A stretch of DNA of 6,000 bases from Chloroflexota bacterium (GCA_016210295.1 JACQUM010000009.1:1-6000); one strand, 5' to 3'; counted from the first letter of the stretch, positions 1 through 5,885 are shown. The notes: generated from the letters alone by a model not told the origin. Numbers and translations: made by a program.

Positions 1-186
1 GCCGCCCGCGGCATCCACGGCTTCCTCGACATGAAGAAGATCTTCGAGGAGAGGGCGCCCATGCGCCGCAACATCACCCACGAAGAGGTCGCCAAGACCG
101 CCCTCTATCTCCTCAGCGACCTCTCTTCCGGCGTCACCGGAGCCATCGTGCCGGTGGACGCGGGCTACCACATCACGGGGATGTAG
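1..186 (+). CDS. fabI: Enoyl-[acyl-carrier-protein] reductase (NADH), C-terminal part
   Basis: This is the last 61 codons of a gene that begins before the window; it stops at TAG 184-186. FabI performs the final reduction of each fatty-acid elongation cycle, turning trans-2-enoyl-ACP into acyl-ACP with NAD(P)H in the cytoplasm. The visible part carries FabI signatures: AARGI near the start, then ERAPMRR, the segment EEVAKTALYLLSDLSSGVTG, and the tail VDAGYHITGM. These match the C-terminal substrate-loop and tetramer-interface region of E. coli and Bacillus FabI from memory. The pattern of SDLSSGVTG followed by VD.GYHI separates FabI from FabG-type short-chain dehydrogenases, which end differently. 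The catalytic Tyr-x6-Lys lies outside the window. The gene converges on the minus-strand lipoprotein gene, and the hairpin-rich stretch between them may end both transcripts. Confidence 0.9.
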   Translation, partial: AARGIHGFLDMKKIFEERAPMRRNITHEEVAKTALYLLSDLSSGVTGAIVPVDAGYHITGM

Positions 187-225
187 CAGAGTCCTCAGGG
201 CCTGTCTAAGAGCTATCGCGGAGAG

Positions 226-386
226 CCCTCACCCCCTTGCCCCCTCTCCTTTAGGGAGAATGGGAGAAATTCATGGAGCAGGGGGACACCCCTGAAACTC
301 CTGCCAGAGGGCCGATACATCGGCCCTCTGGACTCCATTGGCCAGTTGGCCAGGGAGAGGGAGAAGAAGGAAAGGGTTGTGGGGGA
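226..386. repeat. Intergenic hairpin repeat element, copy A
   Basis: About 160 bases, related to 4224-4383. Both copies start with a C-rich 24-base block (226-249 here; one mismatch to 4224-4247). Both then carry the identical core GGGGGACACCCC (281-292), the word CTGCCAGAGG leading into a strong hairpin, and a purine-rich right end starting CCAGGGAGA. The central hairpin is CCAGAGGGCCGAT (304-316), loop AC, ATCGGCCCTCTGG (319-331), a perfect 13-bp inverted repeat. A smaller one is CAGGGG (279-284) with CCCCTG (289-294). The element codes for nothing recognisable. It resembles the non-coding palindromic repeats common between genes in Chloroflexota and cyanobacteria (from general knowledge, not checked). 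The right boundary is approximate because that end is degenerate. Confidence 0.6.
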
Positions 387-387
387 C

Positions 388-410
388 GTCCTTCCGCATC
401 GCGGAAGGAC
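388..410. repeat. Perfect hairpin beside repeat copy A
   Basis: GTCCTTCCGC (388-397), loop ATC, GCGGAAGGAC (401-410): a perfect 10-bp stem. It follows directly on the purine-rich right end of copy A and has no counterpart at the same place in copy B. It lies between two convergent genes, so it could help end transcription, but no T-run follows on either strand. Confidence 0.6.
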
Positions 411-425
411 AGGCTCCCCAGCCCC

Positions 426-448
426 CCAGTCCCGAGTATCGGGACTGG
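426..448. terminator. Hairpin between convergent genes, possible terminator
   Basis: CCAGTCCCGA (426-435), loop GTA, TCGGGACTGG (439-448): a perfect 10-bp stem. On the plus strand it is followed by ACCTCCCC and five T (457-461), so it could end the fabI transcript, though the T-run sits some way from the stem. For the minus-strand lipoprotein gene it lies 24 bases past the stop, with no U-tract after it. Its outer bases CCAG...CTGGAC match those of the central hairpins of the two repeat elements, so it may be part of that repeat family rather than a dedicated terminator. Confidence 0.4.
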
Positions 449-471
449 ACCTCCCCTTTTTCAGCATCCTG

Positions 472-1845
472 CTAATAGCTGGAGCCGCCTCCCGAGCTCG
501 GTGTGGGGGTCGGCTCGCTCATCGCGGGGGCCGTGCCCGATTCCGTCACCGTTACCGTGGCGTTCAAGGATGGGTGAATGCGACAGGTGTAGGAGAACGT
601 TCCCTTGGTAGCGAAGGTGAAGCCGAACGACTTCCCGGGTGCTACCTCGGGGCTATTCCATCCCTTGCCGTCCCACTGGCCGTTTTGCCCTGCGGTGAAC
701 GTGTGGGTCACGTGCTGGTTGGTCCAGGTAACGGTGGTCCCCACCGACACCGTGAGGCTGGGGAAGAGGTAGTCGGTAATTGTCGCTTGGACGGCCAAAG
801 AAGCCGTCTGAGGGATCTCCCCTTCGGAGACGTAGATGGTGACCTCCTGGGGAGACTTATGGACGCAGATGGCGAACTTCTTCGATTGCAAGGTGGCGAG
901 GCTGGCGTTCACCAACGTCGTCGCTTTTCCATCCACCACGTTACTGAGAGGGTAGATTACCCTAGGCGGGAGGGTGCAGTCAGTGTCATGGATGTGGCTA
1001 GGCTGACGGACACCCGTGGGGCCAGCTTTGACGTCGATCACTACCTCCGTCTTCCTTCCGTACTCCGTCAAGGTCGCCGTTCCGGATTGACCGGAGCCGC
1101 CTACCTGGCGCAGCGGGACGGTAAGGGTTGCACCGGCCTTTGGCCGCTTCAGGGGAGACGGTTTATCCGCGGGTGCCTCGACCAAGAGCTTCACGACAGG
1201 CTTGAACTGGACGCGAGGGCCCGCCAAGACCACAGACTGATCGGCGTCGAAGTCTAAGGTCACGGCCGTTGTTTTGTTTGCTGCCACCTGAATGGTACCG
1301 ATGACGCGAAGCTTGTCGCTGGGGACCTCCGCCTCCTTATCCTCACCTTTCACGGTGACCACGACTTTGTTGATGCTCAGCCGGACCTGGCCGTACGAAC
1401 CTTCTGGCAGAGGGTTGGAGCCCAAGACCTCCTCGAACCCTTCCACAGACACCAGGTCGAAAGTGGGCGGGCTCTCCACGATCGTCACCCATCCGGTCTC
1501 CCCCTCCGATCCGGAGCGTTGTGCCTCGATCTTGCCGGCCGTCACCACGACCTTGGTAACTCCTTCAGGAGGGGCGTCGGTCACCCGGAGTTCCAGGGTG
1601 CCAGTCTTCACAGCCGGTGCGGGCGTTGGCGCCACAGTTGGCGTGGCGGCGGCGGTTGTCGGTCCTGGAGAGACGGGCGTCGGCGTCGCGGGGGCCGTCG
1701 TCGGTGAAGCGACGGCAGGCGTTGCTGCGGGTGGGGCTAGGGTGGGGATGGGAGTTGGTGTAGGCTCTGGCTGGCAGGCGGCTGCCAGCATTAGCAGGCC
1801 CGCGACCGTTGCGAAGAGACCGATAGCCGCCCTCTTGACACTCAT
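472..1845 (-). CDS. Lipoprotein with DUF4382, SOD-like and plastocyanin-like domains
   Basis: 457 residues, probably anchored on the outer face of the membrane. Residues 1-23 form a signal peptide (MSVKR, then a hydrophobic run ending LLMLAAA) and Cys24 is the likely lipidated residue; the lipobox AAAC is slightly atypical. Residues 25-79 are a Pro/Thr/Ala linker. Residues 82-223 resemble DUF4382 (TGTLELRVTDAPPEGVTKV). Residues 236-345 look like a Cu/Zn-SOD-like or CHRD-like beta domain, with HIH at 284-286 and VHKS at 328-331. Residues 350-435 are a plastocyanin-like cupredoxin: WTN at 374-376, His381, and YTCRIHPSL with Cys421 and His424 as copper ligands. The axial position 427 is Leu instead of Met. 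The tail is a Pro/Thr then Gly/Ser low-complexity stretch. The start is set by AAGGAGGA six bases upstream (1851-1858). It lies 72 bases after the anti-sigma gene on the same strand, so it may be in that operon or in the sigma factor's regulon. The substrate or electron partner cannot be told from sequence. Confidence 0.85.
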   Translation of the reverse strand: MSVKRAAIGLFATVAGLLMLAAACQPEPTPTPIPTLAPPAATPAVASPTTAPATPTPVSPGPTTAAATPTVAPTPAPAVKTGTLELRVTDAPPEGVTKVVVTAGKIEAQRSGSEGETGWVTIVESPPTFDLVSVEGFEEVLGSNPLPEGSYGQVRLSINKVVVTVKGEDKEAEVPSDKLRVIGTIQVAANKTTAVTLDFDADQSVVLAGPRVQFKPVVKLLVEAPADKPSPLKRPKAGATLTVPLRQVGGSGQSGTATLTEYGRKTEVVIDVKAGPTGVRQPSHIHDTDCTLPPRVIYPLSNVVDGKATTLVNASLATLQSKKFAICVHKSPQEVTIYVSEGEIPQTASLAVQATITDYLFPSLTVSVGTTVTWTNQHVTHTFTAGQNGQWDGKGWNSPEVAPGKSFGFTFATKGTFSYTCRIHPSLNATVTVTESGTAPAMSEPTPTPSSGGGSSY

Positions 1846-1850
1846 GGGAA

Positions 1851-1858
1851 TCCTCCTT
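1851..1858 (-). promoter_or_regulatory. Strong Shine-Dalgarno of the lipoprotein gene
   Basis: AAGGAGGA on the minus strand, ending five to six bases before the ATG at 1845. It is a near-perfect anti-16S match and fixes the start codon, which also gives a proper signal peptide. It is stronger than the signals before surE and the Nudix fusion, suggesting high translation of the lipoprotein. Confidence 0.75.
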
Positions 1859-1917
1859 GACGAAGCGAAGAAATGCCGCAGCTACCAAGATATACGTGGC
1901 TGGGTGCGGCGCCGGAT

Positions 1918-2739
1918 TTACCAGCCCTGGGGTGCTCCATCCCGCTCGCCGCGGAGCATCCGGGGCCCCGTGGGCTCCTTGCTGCCGCCCAGGGGCTCCA
2001 GGGTGACTCCGGCAGCCTCGCACTTCTCCATTGCCCATGGGGCCTTGACCAGCACCTCCACCCTCCCATCGGGGCTCACCGTGAAGGTGCCGCCGTCGGC
2101 CCGTTGGTCCCCCCAGACCAGCCAGAGCTGGTACACCCGCCCCGCAGGGGATGGCGGCAGGTTCATAGCCAGGAAGGCGGCTTCTTCCTTGGCCGGCTCA
2201 AAGATGAGGCGACCCCAGGCCCGAGGTGCTTCGCCTGTGCCCGAAAGGTCGAGACGGGCCGCGCCAGGTGCGGCGGCCAGGCGGAGAAGCTCGCGTTGGC
2301 TTTCAGTTTGAAGAACCAAGGCCTGAGCGTCGCGCTCCGCCTGCCCCACGCGAGCCGCGAGGAGAAAGACTCCCGCCGCCAAGGCCGCGAGGAGAAGGAT
2401 AAGAGGGGTGACCGCGAGAGCCGTGATGGGCCTTGGAACGAGGGAGCGCCACGAGAAGGGGCTGCCGAGAGGAACAGAACCTGGCCGTCCTTCTCTTCGA
2501 GGGGCAGACTCCTGGGTGCCGATGCTCTCCAGTATCCTGTCGAACAGGTCGGGAGGCGGAGTAGCCAGTTGGGTGGGCTCCATCAGGGCGAGTCGCGCCA
2601 GGACCTCGTGGTCCTCCAAAAGGATCCCCTGGCAAGCCACGCAACCCCGGACGTGGTCCAGCAGGAGGGAGCCTTCCTCCTCCGGCAGACTGCCGAGGGC
2701 GTAGGCCGCGAGCAGCTCCTGGGCCTCCTGGCAGTCCAT
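1918..2739 (-). CDS. Anti-sigma factor, zinc-finger plus RskA-type membrane protein
   Basis: 273 residues. The N-terminal part (1-75) is a zinc-binding anti-sigma domain: Cys3, then His29-x3-Cys33-x2-Cys36 (DHVRGCVACQ), the ZAS/zf-HC2 pattern that clamps an ECF sigma factor in the cytoplasm. A single membrane helix spans about 105-129 (ITALAVTPLILLLAALAAGVFLLAA). A short coiled-coil-like stretch follows (132-156), then an extracytoplasmic RskA-type domain (about 175-255) with the typical GRVYQLWLV at 200-208 and later GTFTVSPDGRVEV. Such proteins hold the sigma factor at the membrane until a signal, often by regulated proteolysis, releases it. The start overlaps the sigma gene's stop in TGATG, with GGAGGGAGGG just upstream inside the sigma gene, so translation is probably coupled and the two proteins are made in matched amounts. 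The pairing with the adjacent sigma gene is as secure as sequence context allows; the signal sensed is unknown. Confidence 0.88.
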   Translation of the reverse strand: MDCQEAQELLAAYALGSLPEEEGSLLLDHVRGCVACQGILLEDHEVLARLALMEPTQLATPPPDLFDRILESIGTQESAPRREGRPGSVPLGSPFSWRSLVPRPITALAVTPLILLLAALAAGVFLLAARVGQAERDAQALVLQTESQRELLRLAAAPGAARLDLSGTGEAPRAWGRLIFEPAKEEAAFLAMNLPPSPAGRVYQLWLVWGDQRADGGTFTVSPDGRVEVLVKAPWAMEKCEAAGVTLEPLGGSKEPTGPRMLRGERDGAPQGW

Positions 2740-3320
2740 CAGCCCTCCCTCCGTGTGGAGAGGAGACTCTCCTTAAGTTTCTGCAAGGCGGAGCGCATGC
2801 GCGTTTTCACCGTTCCCAGAGGGGTCGCCGTCCTCTGGGCTATCTCCGCCTGGGTCAGCCCCTCGTAATAGGCCAATACCACGATCTGCTTCAACGGGTC
2901 AGGGAGCTTGTCCAGAGCCTGGTTCACATCGTGACGCACCGCTACTCTCTCCCACTCCTCGCTCCCTCCGTGGTCGCTCCCGGAGAGGCCTCGGTGTTCT
3001 CCCTCTAGAAATACGTCGAGGGGCACCGTTTGAGATTGCCCGCGAGATCGTCGCAGATGGTCGACCGCCTCGTGGTGGGCGATGGCGAGAAGCCACGTGC
3101 CGAAACGCCCGCGCTCGAAGCGATAGCTAGATGCACGCCTCCACAGCTTCAGGAACACCTCCTGCGTGATCTCCTCGGCGGCGCTGGTGCTGTCCGTCAT
3201 CCGAAGGGCCAGAGAGTAGACCGGCCGGGCATAGCGCTCGTAGAGGAGGCGGAGGGCGTGCGTGTCCTTTTGGGCAATGAGAGAGGCGAGCTCTTCGTCG
3301 GGACGCGTGTCGTCCAGCAT
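2739..3320 (-). CDS. ECF-family RNA polymerase sigma factor (SigK-like)
   Basis: 193 residues, the normal length for an ECF (group 4) sigma factor. Region 2 covers about 24-92: LLYERYARPVYSLALRM, then AEEITQEVFLKLWRRA (core-polymerase binding, 48-63) and GRFGTWLLAIAHHEAVDHLRR (-10 recognition, 71-91). A Gly/Ser/acidic linker (about 100-128) joins it to region 4 (about 131-184), whose helix-turn-helix is GLTQAEIAQRTATPLGTVKTRMRSALQKLK for -35 recognition. The ATG at 3320 is preceded by AGGAG at a five-base spacing. The gene lies 15 bases after surE and overlaps the anti-sigma gene by one base, the standard sigma/anti-sigma arrangement. The RskA-type partner suggests the SigK-like ECF group; the exact group and target promoter cannot be assigned without a profile search. 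The lipoprotein gene is the obvious candidate target. Confidence 0.92.
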   Translation of the reverse strand: MLDDTRPDEELASLIAQKDTHALRLLYERYARPVYSLALRMTDSTSAAEEITQEVFLKLWRRASSYRFERGRFGTWLLAIAHHEAVDHLRRSRGQSQTVPLDVFLEGEHRGLSGSDHGGSEEWERVAVRHDVNQALDKLPDPLKQIVVLAYYEGLTQAEIAQRTATPLGTVKTRMRSALQKLKESLLSTRREG

Positions 3321-3335
3321 GTTGCTCCTGCGGTC

Positions 3336-4118
3336 CTACACCTTGGAAACGAGCTGGAGGCTCGTGAGGGCCTTTCGCCGCACGACGGCCAAGTGCTTCG
3401 TAGATTCGAGGTGAGTCAGGTCTGTCGCGATGGGAGTGAGGGAGACTCTCTTGTGGCGGACCGCCCAGATGTCCGTTCCCCTCTCCACCTGCCACTGAGG
3501 TGTCCCGCGAACGATCCAGTAGTAGTCGCGCTTCCTGTCTTTTCCCGGCTCCACCTTGTCTGTGTACTCGCGCCGCGCGAGACGCGTCACCGTGATCCCC
3601 TTGATCTGCTTGGGCGGTACGTTGGGCACGGTGACGTTGAGGAGCACATGCTTGAAGGATGTGTCGCCGACCATGAGGGGGACGAGGATCCGGGCCAGGT
3701 GGGTGGCTGTATCGAAGCGAACGTCCTTGATGGCGGCGACGGAGATGGCGAGGGAAGGAATGCGCCGGTGGTACGCCTGGAGGGCGGCGCCCACCGTCCC
3801 CGAGAGGAGAACGTCGTCGCCCATGTTGGACCCCTCGTTGATCCCCGCGACCACCGCATCCACTCCGTTGGGGATGAGGTGGCCCAGGGCGAGGATGACG
3901 GCGTCTGCCGGGGTGCCGTCCACGGTGTAGGTGGGAACGTCGGTGTTGGGGAGCTTCTGGAGACGCAGCGGGCGGTGGAGGGAGACGCTGGAGCCGACGC
4001 CGCTCTGCTCCCTGTCCGGCGCGACCACGTAGACGTCGCCCAGGGCGTGGAGGGCCTCCACCAGGAGCCAGAGCCCTGGCGCATAGATGCCGTCGTCGTT
4101 GGTGACAAGGATGCGCAT
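3336..4118 (-). CDS. surE: 5'-nucleotidase SurE (survival protein)
   Basis: 260 residues, close to the 250-odd usual for SurE. It is a metal-dependent cytoplasmic phosphatase that removes phosphate from nucleoside 5'- and 3'-monophosphates and, in some species, short polyphosphate. The family start MRILVTNDDGI is intact, with metal-binding Asp8-Asp9. It is followed by VVAPDREQSGVGSSVSLHRPL (metal-binding Ser39), YTVDGTPADAV, and VVAGINEGSNMGDDVLLSGTVGAA with the metal-ligand Asn94. So the active site looks complete. LSGTV replaces the more common YSGTV. The start is set by the family motif, since no clear Shine-Dalgarno sequence precedes it (CTAAAAGACGA before ATG). It appears to be the first gene of the unit surE-sigma-anti-sigma-lipoprotein; SurE is elsewhere linked to stationary phase and protein repair genes, so linkage to an ECF sigma gene is unusual but fits stress survival. 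Confidence 0.95.
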   Translation of the reverse strand: MRILVTNDDGIYAPGLWLLVEALHALGDVYVVAPDREQSGVGSSVSLHRPLRLQKLPNTDVPTYTVDGTPADAVILALGHLIPNGVDAVVAGINEGSNMGDDVLLSGTVGAALQAYHRRIPSLAISVAAIKDVRFDTATHLARILVPLMVGDTSFKHVLLNVTVPNVPPKQIKGITVTRLARREYTDKVEPGKDRKRDYYWIVRGTPQWQVERGTDIWAVRHKRVSLTPIATDLTHLESTKHLAVVRRKALTSLQLVSKV

Positions 4119-4152
4119 TCGTCTTTTAGGCGAGAGAGGGTGTCCGACGGTC

Positions 4153-4161
4153 AGGATACCA
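4153..4161 (-). promoter_or_regulatory. Possible extended -10 promoter of surE operon
   Basis: On the minus strand the sequence reads TGGTATCCT, an extended -10 (TGn then TATCCT) located 35 bases before the surE ATG. This would give a short leader. No convincing -35 hexamer is seen at 16-18 bases upstream, which extended -10 promoters can tolerate. A TATCCT also sits 22 bases before the Nudix fusion start (5803-5808). Confidence 0.3.
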
Positions 4162-4223
4162 GAAGGCGATGAAAAGGGATTGATGCCCCGCTCGCCTCTC
4201 GGCTCTACAGGTCATCCCAAAGG

Positions 4224-4383
4224 CCCTCACCCCCTAGCCCCCTCTCCCTCAGGGAGAGGGGGCTGAAATAGAAAGAACTGGGGGACACCCCCAGCCCCCT
4301 GCCAGAGGGGACTCTGTCCCCTCTGGACACCTCTCTTTCTCTTTCCCCTTTTCTCTGCCAGGGAGAAGGGGGTAGGGGGATGA
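4224..4383. repeat. Intergenic hairpin repeat element, copy B
   Basis: About 160 bases filling half of the 337-base gap between surE and the Nudix fusion gene. The ends are imperfect inverted repeats: the C-rich left end (4224-4248) and the G-rich right end (4361-4383, GGGAGAAGGGGGTAGGGG...). Internal hairpins are AGCCCCCTCTCCC (4236-4248) with GGGAGAGGGGGCT (4252-4264); CTGGGGG (4278-4284) with CCCCCAG (4288-4294); and CCAGAGGGGAC (4302-4312), loop TCT, GTCCCCTCTGG (4316-4326). It matches copy A in order, length and flanking words. No transposase or coding frame is present, so it is a MITE-like or REP-like non-autonomous element at most. The rest of the gap (4119-4223 and 4384-4455) shows only the possible surE promoter and a six-T run on the plus strand (4435-4440). 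Confidence 0.65.
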
Positions 4384-4455
4384 CGGTCGAGGCCAGGGGT
4401 AGGAACGAAGGTGCTAAACCGGGACTCTACCCTCTTTTTTCGTGCAACGCCGGAT

Positions 4456-5781
4456 TCAGTCAAGGCGAGCCCAGGCGGCGGCAAGGCCGTGGGCGAGAGA
4501 AGCCATCTGCTCGGGCGTCCGGAAACCTTCCTCGTTGACGTAGCGGGCGATGAGATAGGCTGGGACGCCCTCGAAAAGCGGGTCGACGGCACGGGAATCC
4601 GCGGGCGTCTCCGGCGAGGTCTCCTGTGCTCCACCTGATTCCCAGACCTCCGGCGGGACCGTCAGAAGGGTCCAGGGTGCCAGTTTCATGGTATCGGCCA
4701 GGACGTAGAAGGGCACGGTGGCCTCTCGCGCCGCCAGGGCGGCCAGGAGACTTCCGACCTTGTTGATGGCCGCGCCGTCGGCGAGGACGGCATCGGCGCC
4801 TATGATGGCCACGGTGCAGCGGCGAAGCGCCGCGGCGGTCTGCGCGTCGGCCACGACCTCGACGCTTATCCCCAGGCCGGCCAGGTGCTCCGCCAGGCGG
4901 AATCCCTCCTGCCCTGGCCTCGACTCGGCGACGATCACTCGCTCCAGCGGGGGCGCCGCCTTCTCCAGGGCCTGGCGCACGGCGGAGGAGGAGCTCAGGG
5001 TGAAGACCGTCCCGTGGAGGACGGGCTGGGCGCGGAGGGCGATGGTGGCGGAGGAGCCGACGCTAAGGTGGGCCAGGCGGCGAGCGCTGCGCGCCGCCGC
5101 CTTCATGTGGTTCCCGGAGGCGGAGTGGGCCGTCTCCAGCACGGCGAGGGCGATGTTGCGGAGGGAGGCCATTACCGGCCTGGCGTGGGCCACCGCCCGG
5201 CAGGCGGCGGCCAGGCGTTCCATCGGCTCCAGCCAGGGGCTTTCCGCTACTTGTGCCAGAAGCAGAGCCGCCTCCTCCGCGATGGCTGTGGCGCCGCGTT
5301 CTCGGTCTTCTCGGAGCCGTGCGATTCGACGTTGGATTTCTTGCCAGTTAGCGGATTCCGGTGAGGAATAGACCGCCGCCAAGGCCTCGGCCAGATGGGG
5401 CACCGTCTGGAACTCGCCGATCTCATCGGGAGCTATCCACCGCGACTCCACGTGCTCCCAGTCCAGACGCACTTTCCCAGGGTCCGTGACCTGGAAGAGG
5501 ACGGGGTGGACGACCCACTCGGTGTCTGTGGGCGGGTCGGGAGCGTGGACCTCCTCGCCTTGGGCAAGCAGGTAGACATTCTCCGGGCCGAGGCCCGTCT
5601 CCTCGGCGATCTCCGTCCGGGCCTGCTCCTCGGGCGTGGCGCCCGGCTCCAGGTAGCCGGAGACGGCGGCCCAGTAGCCCTTGTGGGTCTTGACCCGCTG
5701 GCTTCTCCGCAAGAGGAGGATGCGGTCTCCGTCCTCGGAGCGATGGAGGAGGAAGGAGGTCACCACGTGTTTCGTCTGCAT
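4456..5781 (-). CDS. Nudix hydrolase fused to eIF2B-like (R15P isomerase-family) domain
   Basis: 441 residues in two parts. Residues 1-138 are a Nudix fold: MQTKHVVTSFLLHR at the first strand, ILLLRRS, KGYWAAVSGYLEPG, and a Nudix box at 42-64 ending TEIAEETGL. The metal-binding acidic residues Glu57, Glu60 and Glu61 are kept, but the usual Glu at 48 is Ala and the Arg of the REx2EE core is Thr56. Residues about 143-440 match the C-terminal family of eIF2B alpha/beta/delta, ribose-1,5-bisphosphate isomerase and MtnA: RVIVAESRPGQEG (281-293), IIGADAVLADGAAINKVGS (326-344) and PFYVLADTMKL (357-367). Asp330 of GAD is kept, but the place of the isomerase catalytic Cys reads TLSSSSAV (261-268). Nudix enzymes cleave nucleoside diphosphate derivatives; the second domain typically binds nucleotides or sugar phosphates. 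A role in nucleotide or sugar-phosphate salvage or sensing is an inference. The ATG at 5781 is chosen because the Nudix fold starts there; the Shine-Dalgarno signal is weak. Confidence 0.85.
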   Translation of the reverse strand: MQTKHVVTSFLLHRSEDGDRILLLRRSQRVKTHKGYWAAVSGYLEPGATPEEQARTEIAEETGLGPENVYLLAQGEEVHAPDPPTDTEWVVHPVLFQVTDPGKVRLDWEHVESRWIAPDEIGEFQTVPHLAEALAAVYSSPESANWQEIQRRIARLREDRERGATAIAEEAALLLAQVAESPWLEPMERLAAACRAVAHARPVMASLRNIALAVLETAHSASGNHMKAAARSARRLAHLSVGSSATIALRAQPVLHGTVFTLSSSSAVRQALEKAAPPLERVIVAESRPGQEGFRLAEHLAGLGISVEVVADAQTAAALRRCTVAIIGADAVLADGAAINKVGSLLAALAAREATVPFYVLADTMKLAPWTLLTVPPEVWESGGAQETSPETPADSRAVDPLFEGVPAYLIARYVNEEGFRTPEQMASLAHGLAAAWARLD

Positions 5782-5802
5782 GTTTCCCAAAGCCCAGAGG
5801 GG

Positions 5803-5808
5803 AGGATA
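5803..5808 (-). promoter_or_regulatory. Possible -10 element of the Nudix fusion gene
   Basis: The minus strand reads GATATGCTATCCTCCCC here, offering TATGCT or TATCCT as a -10 hexamer some 22-27 bases before the ATG at 5781. No good -35 partner is visible. It is given mainly because the same TATCCT word lies before surE. Confidence 0.2.
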
Positions 5809-5846
5809 GCATATCGGGGAACGAGCTTGGGGAAGGACAGGCTCGG

Positions 5847-5885
5847 CAATACCCGCACTATTTCTGGGCCGGGTAGCAGGTATTG
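5847..5885. repeat. Short inverted repeat upstream of the Nudix fusion gene
   Basis: CAATACC (5847-5853) and GGTATTG (5879-5885) form a 7-bp inverted repeat with a 25-base spacer, 66-104 bases before the Nudix fusion start. It could be a regulator site or chance; the rest of 5782-5933 shows no coding frame or RNA family that I recognise. Confidence 0.25.

Noticed and set aside
226..448. CRISPR-like array
   Set aside because: The hairpins are unequal in sequence and spacing, with no regular direct repeat and spacer unit and no cas gene.
346..1257. Long plus-strand open frame of about 300 codons opposite the lipoprotein gene
   Set aside because: It is antisense to a protein with clear signal peptide and cupredoxin motifs, has Arg/Gly-rich composition, and shows no domain; a GC-rich shadow.
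1890..1895. TATATC on the minus strand as a separate promoter for the lipoprotein gene
   Set aside because: No -35 partner is seen at a suitable distance, for either a housekeeping or an obvious ECF promoter; it remains possible but unsupported.
1873..2868. Plus-strand open frame of 331 codons opposite the anti-sigma gene
   Set aside because: The minus strand holds a complete zinc-finger/RskA protein with a coupled start; the plus frame has no recognisable motif.
3030..4172. Plus-strand open frame of 380 codons opposite the sigma and surE genes
   Set aside because: It runs across two well-recognised genes on the other strand and is composed of charged, motif-free sequence.
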